Shown: positions 1-9,600 of the stretch, in pieces
Position numbering within the stretch: position 1 is the stretch's first letter
Layout: each line of letters begins with the position of its first letter
NCBI GenBank assembly: GCA_027486035.1
Contig: JAIXPX010000033.1
Span: forward strand, 124,001 to 188,000
Length of the DNA: 64,000 bases
Reading direction: 5' to 3'
Origin: Erythrobacteraceae bacterium
GTDB lineage: Bacteria > Pseudomonadota > Alphaproteobacteria > Sphingomonadales > Sphingomonadaceae
The notes under the pieces: model-generated
What the model was told of the DNA's origin: nothing
What the model saw: the letters and a program-made list of their open reading frames with translations, nothing else
Database searches by the model: none
Made by a program: the position numbers and the translations under genes

Positions 1-273
1 ATAGGCCTCGGCGGCATTGTCGAACTGGCGGGCCTGGAAATAGGCGAAGGCGAGATCGCTCCACGGGCCGGCATCCGAGACCGAGGCCTCGGCGGCGGCC
101 CGCAGCGCCTCGATCGAACCGGCGCCTTCGGCGGCCGCCTCGGGCGCGGCGGCTTCGGAGCGCTCGTAGATGTTGAAGCCGATCGAGCCTGCCGCGAGCA
201 GCAAGGCGCCTCCCAGCAGAATCCAGCCAGCTTTCGATGTTCCGCCCCCCGGCGGCGTGTCCCGTCTTGTCAT
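1..273 (-). CDS. TPR-repeat membrane protein, N-terminal part
   Basis: The first 91 codons of a gene that runs off the left edge, read by eye from an ATG complementary to 271-273. A polar, proline- and glycine-rich start is followed by one hydrophobic segment (about residues 16-34, WILLGGALLLAAGSIGF). After an Ala/Glu-rich linker comes the beginning of a tetratricopeptide repeat (WSDLAFAYFQARQFDNAAEAY region, residues 71-91). It is therefore probably a single-pass membrane protein with a periplasmic TPR domain. It is divergent from the cytochrome operon at 386, so a role in cytochrome assembly such as CcmH/NrfG-like chaperoning is possible. The visible part does not prove that. Confidence 0.7.
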   Translation of the reverse strand, partial: MTRRDTPPGGGTSKAGWILLGGALLLAAGSIGFNIYERSEAAAPEAAAEGAGSIEALRAAAEASVSDAGPWSDLAFAYFQARQFDNAAEAY

Positions 274-371
274 GCCGACATCGCTAGCACCGCACGAAAA
301 GCTGGGCAATTCGCACTGGCATCGCGAAACGTTTTAGCTATGGTGCGGGAAGGGGAGCGGTCTATTCCGTA

Positions 372-381
372 GGGGGGGGGG
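372..381 (+). promoter_or_regulatory. Ten-G homopolymer forming the Shine-Dalgarno of a TTG-start gene
   Basis: An uninterrupted run of ten G residues lies four bases upstream of the TTG start at 386. It is the only plausible ribosome binding site for that gene. Slippage in such a tract would change the spacing of the ribosome binding site, or of any overlapping promoter, without touching the reading frame. A shorter G tract (complement of 15907-15913) sits in the same place in front of the other cytochrome operon. Confidence 0.55.
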
Positions 382-385
382 ATAG

Positions 386-2923
386 TTGGCCGATATATTC
401 AAGGTCGCTATCATTGGATCCGGGCCAGCCGGGCTGAGCGCGGCTGCGCGCGCGGCTGCGCTCGGCATGAGCCACGTGCTGCTCGAGAAGACCGACCATC
501 TCTCCGACACGATCTACAAGTACCAGAAGGGCAAGCATGTCATGGCGACGCCCAGCAATCTGGTGCTGCGCAGCGACATCGATTTCGAGGCGGGCAAGCG
601 CGAGACAATCCTCGGGATCTGGGACGAGCAGATCGAAGGGCACAAGGTCAATGTGAAATACATGGCCGAGGCCAAGGCGATCCGCGGCACCGGCGACCCG
701 ATCCCCGGCTCGGTGCAGCAGATCGTCAGCCGCGCGCGCGACGGCACGAAGAACGTCACGGAGCTCCAGCGTCATGCGCCGCCTTACGCCATCGAGCTGA
801 CCAGCGGCGAGGTGGTGATGGCCGAGAACGTCGTCCTCGCCATCGGCACCCAGGGCAATCCCAACCTGATGCGCTGCCCGGGCGCTGACCTGCCGCACGT
901 GCAGTACCAGCTCGACGACCCCACCGAATATGTCGACGAGCACATCATCATCGTCGGCACGGGCGACGCCGGGATCGAGAACGCGCGCGGCCTTGCCGAG
1001 GATCCGGCGCAGCGCAACACCGTCTCGATCCTCAACCGCGGCACCGAGTTCCCGACCGCCAAGGACGCCAACGTCAAGGCGCTGATGGCCGATCACGAGG
1101 CGGGCAAGCTCACCATCCGCACCGAGAGCGAGACGAAGTCGATCGAGCCGGGCTTCATCACGCTTGCCACCCGCGACGGCGAGCTGCGCATCCCCTGCGA
1201 CCGGATCATCGCCCGCATCGGTTCGGCCCCGCCGCGTGCCTTCGTCGAAGGCTGCGGCATCGAGTTCTCGAGCGAGGACCGCAGCGCCTTCCCCAAGCTT
1301 TCCCCGGTGTTCGAAAGCACCGCGCCCGGCATCTTCGTGATCGGCGCGCTGGCGGGCTATCCGCTGATCAAGCACTGCATGAACCAGGGCCATGACGTCA
1401 TCGAGTTCATCGGCGGCAACACCTCGCTGAAGCCCGCCGACGAGCCGATCATCGCGGCGAAGTTCGCCGGATTGCCGGGCAACCGCTCGACCGAGGAATG
1501 GCTCGAGTTCCTGCGCGCCAACGTCTCGATCCTGAACGGCATGAACCCGCTCCAGATGCGCGAGTTCATGCTCGATTCCGAGGCGCGGTTCTATGGCCCC
1601 GGCGAGGTGATCTTCGAGCGCAACGCGCCCGGCTCCTCGCTGTTCGGGATCGCCAGCGGCTCGGTCGCGGTCGAGGTCAATCCGGCCGATCCCTCGATCA
1701 CCATCCCGATCGAGGCCGGCTCGATCTTCGGCGAGGTCGGCCTCATCTCGGGTCGCCGCCGCGGGGCGACGATCCGCGCTGCCGAGGACACGGTGGTGGT
1801 CGAGATCTCGCGCCTCGCGGCGCTCAAGCTGCAATCGCAGGTGCCCAGCGCCAAGAAGGCCATCGAGCGCATCTCGATCGAGCGGCAATTGCTCCAGATG
1901 TTCGGCTCGGGCCTCAAGCGCGAGGACGTGGCGCCGCTGGTCGAGGCCGCGCAGGTGCAGGAAAAGCGCGCCGGCGAGGTGATCGTGCAGGAAGGCGCCG
2001 ACGACAAGGACGTCTATATCGTCCGGCGCGGCTCGATGATCGTCGAGAAGCAGATAGGCGATCGTCCCGTTTTCCTGTCCTACCTGCCCGCCGGTTCCTA
2101 TTTCGGCGAAATGGCCGCGATCGACGGCTCGGCCCGCACCGCCAGCGTCAAGGCGGCGATCAAGTCCGAGGTGATCCGCCTGCCGGGAGAGGGATTCCTC
2201 GCGCTGCTCGACAGCAATCCGGCGCTGCGCGAGAAGGCCATGCGGGACATGGCCAATCGCCGCGCCACCACCGCCTTCATCGAGAGCCGCAAGGACGAGT
2301 TCGCGGGCGCGGTCGATCTCTATTCGCAGACCGCCCAGTTCCTAGTCGACAACGGCATCGGCGAGGCGACCGACGTGCTGCTGATCGACGAGAAGCTGTG
2401 CATCGGCTGCGACAATTGCGAGAAGGCCTGCGCTGACAGCCATGACGGCCTCTCGCGCCTCGACCGCGAGGCAGGCAAGACCTACGCCCACCTCCATGTG
2501 CCGACCTCGTGCCGGCACTGCGAGCACCCGCATTGCATGGCCGATTGCCCGCCCAACGCGATCAAGCGCGGGCCGGATGGGGAGGTGTTCATCGATGACA
2601 CCTGCATCGGCTGCGGCAACTGCCAGCGCAATTGCCCCTATGGCGTGATCCGGATGGACGCCAAGCCGCCCAAGAAGCCGAGCCTGCTCGAGTGGATGCT
2701 GCTGGGCAAGGGCCCGGGGCCCGGCGAGGCCTCCTACGCCTGGCGCAAGAAGGCGGCCGAGAAGGAAGGCGGGCAGAAGGCCAAGCAGGCGATCAAGTGC
2801 GACATGTGCTCTGGCATCGACGGCGGCCCTGCCTGCGTGCGCGCCTGCCCGACCGGCGCGGCGATCCGTGTCAGCCCGGACAAGTTCCTGACCTTCACCA
2901 AGCTTGCCGAGGAAACGCAGTAG
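386..2923 (+). CDS. Flavin reductase, twin cNMP-binding domain and four-cluster ferredoxin fusion
   Basis: An 845-residue, apparently cytoplasmic redox protein. Residues 1-330 are a thioredoxin-reductase-like FAD/NAD(P) module with GSGPAG near residue 11 and GTGDAG near residue 190. Residues about 385-500 and 515-625 are two cyclic-nucleotide-binding domains. Both keep the phosphate-cassette Glu and Arg (FGEVGLI...RRGAT and FGEMAAI...RTAS). Residues about 665-835 carry four cysteine clusters of the HybA/DmsB type (CIGCDNCEKAC, CRHCEHPHCMADC, CIGCGNCQRNC and a CDMC...CVRAC group), enough for four [4Fe-4S] centres. The start must be TTG386: an in-frame TAG ends at 385 and the next ATG would remove the FAD motif. 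It is the first gene of a four-gene operon. Inferred role: moving electrons between NAD(P)H and a membrane partner under cNMP control. Confidence 0.85.
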   Translation: MADIFKVAIIGSGPAGLSAAARAAALGMSHVLLEKTDHLSDTIYKYQKGKHVMATPSNLVLRSDIDFEAGKRETILGIWDEQIEGHKVNVKYMAEAKAIRGTGDPIPGSVQQIVSRARDGTKNVTELQRHAPPYAIELTSGEVVMAENVVLAIGTQGNPNLMRCPGADLPHVQYQLDDPTEYVDEHIIIVGTGDAGIENARGLAEDPAQRNTVSILNRGTEFPTAKDANVKALMADHEAGKLTIRTESETKSIEPGFITLATRDGELRIPCDRIIARIGSAPPRAFVEGCGIEFSSEDRSAFPKLSPVFESTAPGIFVIGALAGYPLIKHCMNQGHDVIEFIGGNTSLKPADEPIIAAKFAGLPGNRSTEEWLEFLRANVSILNGMNPLQMREFMLDSEARFYGPGEVIFERNAPGSSLFGIASGSVAVEVNPADPSITIPIEAGSIFGEVGLISGRRRGATIRAAEDTVVVEISRLAALKLQSQVPSAKKAIERISIERQLLQMFGSGLKREDVAPLVEAAQVQEKRAGEVIVQEGADDKDVYIVRRGSMIVEKQIGDRPVFLSYLPAGSYFGEMAAIDGSARTASVKAAIKSEVIRLPGEGFLALLDSNPALREKAMRDMANRRATTAFIESRKDEFAGAVDLYSQTAQFLVDNGIGEATDVLLIDEKLCIGCDNCEKACADSHDGLSRLDREAGKTYAHLHVPTSCRHCEHPHCMADCPPNAIKRGPDGEVFIDDTCIGCGNCQRNCPYGVIRMDAKPPKKPSLLEWMLLGKGPGPGEASYAWRKKAAEKEGGQKAKQAIKCDMCSGIDGGPACVRACPTGAAIRVSPDKFLTFTKLAEETQ

Positions 2924-3798
2924 TGGCGGGCAAGGCACAGGCAGGAGGCGCGAAGAGCCGCTTCAAGCAAGACGAGAAACGGCGCGATTCCGATCACGTC
3001 AGCTTTCTGAAGCATCGCGGCTTCCGCTGGCTCTGGATCGCGCTCGGGCTCAGCCTTGCCACCATCGCCGGCTATCTGCTGATCGACCAGCAGCCCCGGC
3101 CCAACGGTGGCACATGGTACGGCTATACGCTCGGTACCATCGGCTTCGGCCTCATCATCTGGCTTTCGCTGCTGGGCGTAAGGAAGCGGCGCATCACGAC
3201 CGGCGCCTGGAGCCTCAAGGCCTGGACCTCGGCCCATGTCTATCTCGGCCTCTCGCTGGTGGTGATCGGCACGCTTCACACCGGTTTCCAGATCGGCTGG
3301 AACGTCCACACCCTCGCCTATGTGCTGATGCTGCTGGTGATCGCGACCGGGATCTACGGCGTGATCGTCTATGCGACCTTGCCCCAGAGCCTCTCGGCCA
3401 ACCGCAAGGCGATGACCCGGGCGCAGATGCTCGATGCGCTCACCGCCATCGACCGCCAGCTCGAAAGCGCGGCCCAGCCGCTCGCGCGGGCGGAAGCCGA
3501 TCTCGTCATTGCCGCGCTTGGCCAGGACGTCTTCGGCGGCGGGGCGCTGGCGCGGCTGACGGGAAGCTATCCCGACTGCGCGACCGCCCGCGCATGCACC
3601 GGCATCAGCCGTGGCAGCGAGGCGGAAACCCGGGTCGTCGCCCTGCTGGAGAAGCGCAGCGAACAGCTTGCCCAGATCCGCGGCGCGCTGCGCATCCGCG
3701 CCGCTCTCGAAGTGTGGCTGTTCGTCCACATCCCCCTCACCATCGCCCTGATCGCCGCGCTCACCGCGCATGTGATCAGCGTGTTCTACTACTGGTGA
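2923..3798 (+). CDS. Multi-His integral membrane protein, cytochrome b-like
   Basis: A 291-residue membrane protein with about five hydrophobic segments (roughly residues 35-53, 65-85, 100-122, 128-150 and 265-290). Histidines lie in or next to the membrane segments (SAHVYLG, GTLHTGF, NVHTLAY, FVHIPL, LTAHVIS), as expected for a di-heme b-type quinone or ferric-reductase-like subunit. Heme binding is inferred from these residues. A soluble loop of about 110 residues lies between the fourth and fifth segments. The GTG start overlaps the previous stop by one base (TAGTG). Longer upstream reading only runs through the ferredoxin gene in another frame. Position and coupling suggest it is the membrane partner of the flavin/ferredoxin protein. 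Confidence 0.75.
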   Translation: MAGKAQAGGAKSRFKQDEKRRDSDHVSFLKHRGFRWLWIALGLSLATIAGYLLIDQQPRPNGGTWYGYTLGTIGFGLIIWLSLLGVRKRRITTGAWSLKAWTSAHVYLGLSLVVIGTLHTGFQIGWNVHTLAYVLMLLVIATGIYGVIVYATLPQSLSANRKAMTRAQMLDALTAIDRQLESAAQPLARAEADLVIAALGQDVFGGGALARLTGSYPDCATARACTGISRGSEAETRVVALLEKRSEQLAQIRGALRIRAALEVWLFVHIPLTIALIAALTAHVISVFYYW

Positions 3799-3808
3799 GG
3801 GGGCAGCG

Positions 3809-5611
3809 ATGGCATTCCTGATCCGCACCATCGATTTCACCGCCGCCGGGCGCGAGATCGTGCGTGACCGCGTGCTCGACCAGGCGAGCCTCGCCATCGG
3901 CCGCGCCGCCGAGAACGACATCCACCTGCCCGATCTTGCGGTCGAGCAGCACCATGCCCGGATCGACGTGCAGGGGGACGGGACGCTCAAGGTCACCTCG
4001 CTCGGAACGCTGGGCTTCGCGCTCGACGGGCGGGCGGTCGCGGACGGGACCATCGATCCGCGCACGGGGGGCGAGATCGCCTTGGGCGCGGCGCGGCTTG
4101 CGGTCGCGCGCGAAAGCGACGGCACGATCGCCATCACCATCCGTCAGGTCGCGCCCGAGGAAGGCAAGGGCGACGCGCTGCGCGGCTTCCAGCTCGCCAG
4201 CGTGTTGCCATCGAAGCGCGCGATGAGCTGGGTCTTCGCCGCCGCGATCCTTGTCATGCTGCTGATGGTCCCCGTCACCAGCCACCTGCTGCGTACCCCC
4301 GCCAAGCCCGATCCGACCGGCAAGACCGAGGGCGCGGTGCTGCTGGACAGCGCATGGTCGGCAGGTGAGCTGTCCCTGAAGCACCACAGCCTCGAGGACA
4401 ATTGCGAGAGCTGCCACGTCGCCGCCTTCGAGAGCGTCAAGGACGAGACCTGCCTCTCCTGCCACAAGGGCATCGGCGAGCACGCTGACCGGCCCCGCCT
4501 CGCCACAGGGATGCCCGCGCTTTCGGCTGGCGATGCGATCCAGTGGAAAATCGCCGAGGGGCTCGGCAAGGAAGGGCCACTCGGATGCGTTTCGTGCCAC
4601 TCCGAGCACGAGGGGCCGGTGCGGCAGAAAGCGGGCGGCGAGGCTTTCTGCTCGGACTGCCACAAGGACCTGCCCGCGCGGCTCAAGGACACCCAGCTCA
4701 CCGGGGCGCACGATTTCGGCAAGGCGCACCCGCAGTTCCGCCCCGCCTATTACGCCAGCTTCGGAGCGGCCAAGCCGGTGCGCGCGGCGGCGGGGGCAAA
4801 GCCGGTCGAGCGGTCGGGCCTCAAGTTCCCGCACGATGTGCACATGAACGCCCGCGGCGGCGCGGCGCGTATGGCGGTGAGCCTCAAGCAATATGGCAAG
4901 CCGCTCGAGTGCAAGGATTGCCACAGCCCTTCGCCCGACAAGGCTGGTTTCAAGCCGGTCCAGATGGAACAGGCCTGCGAGAGCTGCCACAGCCTTGCTG
5001 CGGGCGGGATCGGCAAGCTGCGCCATGGCAGCCTCAAGCATCTGGCTGAAGACCTTGCTCGGATCAGCACGGGTCCGCGCAGCTTCGACTCTGGGCGCGA
5101 GCGTCCGGGGCGGCTCGGCAGCGCTTCGCCCTACCGCGCCGATTTCGGCCGGCCGGTGCGCGCCTATATCGGCATTTCCAACGCGCTTTCGGCGGGCGGC
5201 GTGTGCACCGAATGCCACCTGCCCACCACCGGACCGACCGGTCAGGCCGACCTCATGCCGGTGAACCTGCCCGACCGCTTCCTCACCAGCGGCTATTTCA
5301 ACCACGAGGCGCACAAGAAGGAGGAATGCACCGATTGCCACGCGGCCGACACGTCCAAGGCGGCGAGCGATCTGCTGATCCCCGATCTCAAGAGCTGCCG
5401 CGATTGTCACCTCGGGGCGACAGCGGTGAAGACCAAGAAGATCGTGCCTTCCGACTGCGCGATGTGCCACGCCTACCACGTGCCCGCCGGGCAGTGGTCG
5501 CCCAAGGGGCCGGAGCCGCACTACGTTCCCAAACCCCTCGCGCCGCCTAAGTACAAACCCGAAGCCACCAAAACAGTTGTTGCAGCAATTAGAGGTTCCG
5601 CTAGCAAATAG
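3809..5611 (+). CDS. FHA-domain, membrane-anchored decaheme cytochrome c
   Basis: A 600-residue protein joining cytoplasmic signalling to periplasmic redox. Residues about 20-105 form an FHA fold (LAIGRAAENDIHLPD, EQHHARIDV). One membrane helix follows at about 133-155 (MSWVFAAAILVMLLMVPV). The rest carries ten CXXCH heme sites: CESCH, CLSCH, CVSCH, CSDCH, CKDCH, CESCH, CTECH, CTDCH, CRDCH and CAMCH. With the FHA domain inside, the hemes are exported. In typical FHA domains a serine precedes the RxHA motif and contacts phosphothreonine. Here that position reads Glu (AVEQHHA), so classical phosphopeptide binding may be altered. The start is ATG3809 behind GAGGGGGCAG. It is third in the operon and probably takes electrons from the membrane protein upstream. 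Confidence 0.88.
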   Translation: MAFLIRTIDFTAAGREIVRDRVLDQASLAIGRAAENDIHLPDLAVEQHHARIDVQGDGTLKVTSLGTLGFALDGRAVADGTIDPRTGGEIALGAARLAVARESDGTIAITIRQVAPEEGKGDALRGFQLASVLPSKRAMSWVFAAAILVMLLMVPVTSHLLRTPAKPDPTGKTEGAVLLDSAWSAGELSLKHHSLEDNCESCHVAAFESVKDETCLSCHKGIGEHADRPRLATGMPALSAGDAIQWKIAEGLGKEGPLGCVSCHSEHEGPVRQKAGGEAFCSDCHKDLPARLKDTQLTGAHDFGKAHPQFRPAYYASFGAAKPVRAAAGAKPVERSGLKFPHDVHMNARGGAARMAVSLKQYGKPLECKDCHSPSPDKAGFKPVQMEQACESCHSLAAGGIGKLRHGSLKHLAEDLARISTGPRSFDSGRERPGRLGSASPYRADFGRPVRAYIGISNALSAGGVCTECHLPTTGPTGQADLMPVNLPDRFLTSGYFNHEAHKKEECTDCHAADTSKAASDLLIPDLKSCRDCHLGATAVKTKKIVPSDCAMCHAYHVPAGQWSPKGPEPHYVPKPLAPPKYKPEATKTVVAAIRGSASK

Positions 5612-5613
5612 GA

Positions 5614-6498
5614 ATGGGCTGGGTCGCCGCATCCTCTGGGGCCGTGCTGATCGCACAGATGACCGACATTCACGTCGGCTTTGCCCCTGATGAAAAGCCC
5701 GAAGAGCTCAATCTCACCCGCTTTCGCGCCACCCTCACGCGGCTGATCGATGGCCCGAACCGGCCCGATATGCTGGTGCTTTCGGGCGACATCACCGATC
5801 ACGGCGATGCCGAGAGTTTCGCAAAAACGGCAGCCTTTCTGAAGGATTGCCCGTTTCCGATCATCCCGATGGTGGGCAATCACGATAGCCGCGCAGGCCT
5901 GCTTGGCGCTTTCCCGCAGGTCGCGCCGGCCGAGGGCGGCTTCCTGCACTATGTCGTGGAGGCGCCGCTCGGCCTCAGGATCATCTGCCTCGATACGCTC
6001 GAGGATGGCCGCCACGGCGGCGCCTTCTGCGACGCGCGGGCGCGCTGGCTGGCCGATCGCCTCGCCGAAGCGCCCGACCAGCCGACGTTGATTTTCATGC
6101 ATCACCCGCCGGTGGTGGCCGGGATCGACTGGATGGACCCCGCGCCCGTGGAGGAATGGATCGTCCGCCTGCGCGGTGTGCTGGAGGGGCAGGCCCAGGT
6201 GCTGGCGATCCATTGCGGGCATCTTCATCGCCAGATCAACGCACGCTTCGCAGGCATCCCGCTCGCGGTGACACCCTCGGTCGCACCGCTGGTGGCGATG
6301 GATTTGAACCCGATCGACATGCACAGGCCTGACGACCGCGAGCTCATCACCACCGAGCCGCCGACCTACGCGCTCCACCGCTGGGACGGGCAGAGCCTCG
6401 TCTCGCATTACGAACGGGTCGGCGACTGGCAGGTGCTGGCCCGCTACAACGCGGCGCTCCAGCCGATGATCGAAGGCATGTTCGCCGAGCGGGGGTAG
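5614..6498 (+). CDS. Calcineurin-like phosphoesterase, CpdA-type
   Basis: A 294-residue class III cyclic-nucleotide-phosphodiesterase-like enzyme. The metal-binding motifs appear in order: DIHVG, GDITDHGD, GNHD, HHPP and GHLHRQI. GNHD and GHxH together are typical of CpdA/Rv0805 enzymes that hydrolyse cAMP or related phosphodiesters. There is no signal peptide, so it is cytoplasmic. The ATG lies two bases after the stop of the FHA cytochrome gene, placing it in the same transcription unit as a protein with two cyclic-nucleotide-binding domains. The likely job is to clear the ligand of that protein. Another phosphodiester substrate cannot be excluded. Confidence 0.8.
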   Translation: MGWVAASSGAVLIAQMTDIHVGFAPDEKPEELNLTRFRATLTRLIDGPNRPDMLVLSGDITDHGDAESFAKTAAFLKDCPFPIIPMVGNHDSRAGLLGAFPQVAPAEGGFLHYVVEAPLGLRIICLDTLEDGRHGGAFCDARARWLADRLAEAPDQPTLIFMHHPPVVAGIDWMDPAPVEEWIVRLRGVLEGQAQVLAIHCGHLHRQINARFAGIPLAVTPSVAPLVAMDLNPIDMHRPDDRELITTEPPTYALHRWDGQSLVSHYERVGDWQVLARYNAALQPMIEGMFAERG

Positions 6499-6567
6499 CT
6501 CGCCCGACCCGGGCTCGACCCGAGGCCCCGCTGCCTTACCGATCCATGCGCTCGCAGCGAGAAGCTG

Positions 6568-6590
6568 GGTCCCGGGTCAAGCCCGGGACC
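6568..6590. terminator. Hairpin between convergent cytochrome operons
   Basis: A perfect 9-bp stem GGTCCCGGG / CCCGGGACC with a five-base loop TCAAG, between the stop of the phosphoesterase gene (6498) and the stop of the large decaheme gene (6604). No T-run follows on either strand. It is a candidate bidirectional transcript end or a REP-like element. Confidence 0.5.
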
Positions 6591-6603
6591 AGGGTGAATT
6601 GGA

Positions 6604-9600
6604 CTACCTCAGTCCCACCCAGCGCTTCATGTCGACCTCGTCGCTCACCTTCCACGGCGCGCCCGAGCGGGTCATGAACAGCCGCTCCATCTCGTCGCGC
6701 GTGAAGGGCCGCGAGCCCAAGCGCCCGAACACCGCGATCTGCCCGCCGGTCTCGTCCACCGCCCGGTCGCGGTCGAGCCCCTTTGACAGGGCAATCGCAG
6801 GCGTCGGGGTTTTCGCCCAGGCGATCAGCTCGGGCATCGGAGCCGGCGAGAAGCCGTAGAAGTTGCGCTGGCTTTCCGGGCTGGTGAGTTGCAGCACCTT
6901 CATCCCGTTCCGCCCGTCGGCCACGTAAGCGAAGAGCGAGGCGTTGGTGGTGCCGACGATCACGTCCTCGGCATCGTTCAGTGCCCCGCCAAGCGTCACC
7001 TTCTGGTAAACCTTGGGCGCGCGCGGGTTGGTGACGTTGAGGATGACGAGCCCGTCCTGCTTGGCCGCAACATAGGCATAGGTGCGCGCGATGTAGAGGC
7101 GCCGCGCGTCGGCCAGCGGCACGGTGGCCTCGGGAACGGCGACAGGATTGCGCAAGCTGGTGATGTCGAACAGCTTCACACCCTCCGCATCTGTGACCCA
7201 CAGGTAGCGGAACTGCACTGCAGAGGCACGCGCGTCGCGAAGCTCGCGCACCGCAGCGAGCCTCGGCGTGCCGGGATCGGAGAGATCCACCACCACGAGG
7301 CCGCGATTGGCGGTGATATAGGCGATCTCGCCCGCCAGCACGATATGCCGCGCGCCGTTCAGCACGCCGCCCGGGTTCCAGGCGGTCGAGCCATCGGCAT
7401 AGGCCTTCCGCCGGAGCTGGTTGTTGCGATATTCGCCATCCGCCAGCGTGTCGATGTTGACGAGGATCAGCCCCTCCACCGCGTCGGTGACGGCGGCGTA
7501 GCTGTAGATCGGCTTGAAGGCCTGTTCCTGGTTCATCTCGCGCATCGCCTGGGTATTGCGGGTCGGCGCGATCGGCTGGTTGGTGGCAAGCGCCATGCAG
7601 GTGGCGTTGGCGGTCTTGACGTTGGTATCATGGCCGAGCTTCGAGAACGGCCCCTTGAGGATCTTTTCCGAGGTGCCCTTGTTGGCGATCGAGGCAACGT
7701 CATAGGCGGTGAAGCCGCCCTTGCCGTGAGCGACGAACATGTATTCGCCGCGCAGTTGCAGACAGCCCACGCGGTCCGAGGTGCCTTCGTGGACGTTGAC
7801 GAATTCCTCGAGCGGATGGGTCTCGCCCGACAGCTTCTTGTCGAAGGCCTTGCCTCTCACCCAGTTCTTCAGCTCGCGTCCGTTCTGATCGACATGGAGC
7901 TTCCAGTAATCGGGATAGGCATAGCGCTGGAGATAGGAACCGATAACGGCCTGGGGCTCGTCATATTCGGTCACGCGGGTCGCCTGAAAGCCGCCCTCGA
8001 GACCCGTCCAGGCATTCAGCCCCACGAAGTTGACGTAATTCGTCCCCATCAGCAGAAGCTGCGCCATGATCGCGTTGTTGTCCTCCTTCACCGAGAGATG
8101 GCAATCGGTGCAGGTCTTGGTTTCCGTCAGGCGCACGGTGTGCGGGAAGTGCGGCGCGAAGGCCTGAGAGGAAAAGCCGATCGCGCTGATCGGCGGCTGC
8201 TGCACGTAGATGCGCTCGCGGTTGATGTTGGTGGACGAGAGCACCAGCGCCGAGGACGAGCGCACCGGGGCGACCTGGTTGCCCTTGGTCGTCTGGTGCT
8301 TGCCGAGCTGGAACATCTCGTCGCGCGCGACCTGCGGGTTGTAGGTCGCAAAGTTTCTCGTCTCGCCGCCTTCATAGCGGTGGATCTTGGTCTTCCAGTT
8401 GGCCTCGATCGGCAGGTGGCAGCCGCCGCACGAAGTCGTCCACGAAAGGTGGCAGGTGAAGCACGCCATCTCCGGCTCGCGGTGCGCGCGGTCGCCGGCG
8501 GATATGCCCGTGCCGAACTCGAAATTGCCGGTCTCCGCTCCGTAGCGGCTCATCAACTTGGCGCGGGCGGCCTTGGCGTTGAAGGCAGGGGTGGCGGGAT
8601 CGACCGAGTCCCTGACGAGGCTCATCGTCCATTCGAGGCTCGGGTCGACCAGCGAGCGCTGGACGAGCTTGCGCCTGCCGTCCGGCCCCTCGAGCCATTC
8701 GAAGCGGCGCTTCCCGTCGGGATTGCGCAGGAGGCTGAGGTCATGCCCCTCGGGCGGAGCAGCCGGGCCACTGGTGCGCAAGGTCGGATAGGCATCGGCC
8801 GTGCCGTGGCAGTCCTTGCAGGTGATCTCGATCGCGTTCGCCACCTCGCCGTAGATGAGGCCGTTGCCGTGGCTGTCCTGCTCGAAGTGGCAATCGGCGC
8901 ACTGCATCCCCTTCTCGGCATGGATATCCATCATGTGGACCGCCTTGCCCGGATTGACGCCGGGCGGCACGAACTTGCCCTCGCCCTTCTTGCGCCACTT
9001 CTCCGGATCGTCGGGATCGACGATCTTGCCCTCCGCATCGAGCAGGTTGCCCTCGCGGTCGCGCTTGAAGATCGCGCGGAAGTTCCAGCCGTGGCCGTGG
9101 TAATCGGCGAACTGGGTGTCCTTCAGCGTCGGGTTCAGGTCATAGACGTTGCGCAGGAAGTCGAGGTCCGACCACTTGCCCTTGGGCGCGGCGCCTTCCG
9201 GGTTGCGATCGTTGGCGGCGCGCACCTCGGCGGCGGTCGGATATTTCTGCTCCTTGGGCCACATTGCGGGCGCGTCGGACTCGTAGTCCCACATGGTGTA
9301 GCCGAGGAAGGAGTTCAGGAAGATGTTGGGCTGGTGCATGTGGCAGTTCATGCACTGGCTGGTGGGGATCGCCCGGGTGAAGACATGGCTGAGGGGGTGG
9401 CCCTTCTCCTTCACCTTCCCGTCGGGGGTCTTGAGCGCGCCGTCATCGCTGTGAGCGCCGTGGCTGCCCTCGTCCCTGTGTCCGGGCTGCTTGAGCGCGC
9501 CGTGGTCGCTCGCCTTCCCGCCGTGCTCGCCCCCGCCCGCCGCGTGCTCGAGCTTCGCGGCGATCGTCGGGTCCGAGCTGATCGACTGCCCGTCGCGCCC

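Noticed and set aside
362-1888. Minus-strand 508-codon frame opposite the flavin/ferredoxin fusion
   Set aside because: Shadow frame dominated by Arg, Asp, Ala and Leu, with no motifs, opposite a gene with clear catalytic motifs.
6568-6590. Classical intrinsic terminator with T-run
   Set aside because: The stem is strong but no T-run follows on either strand, so only a generic hairpin is claimed.
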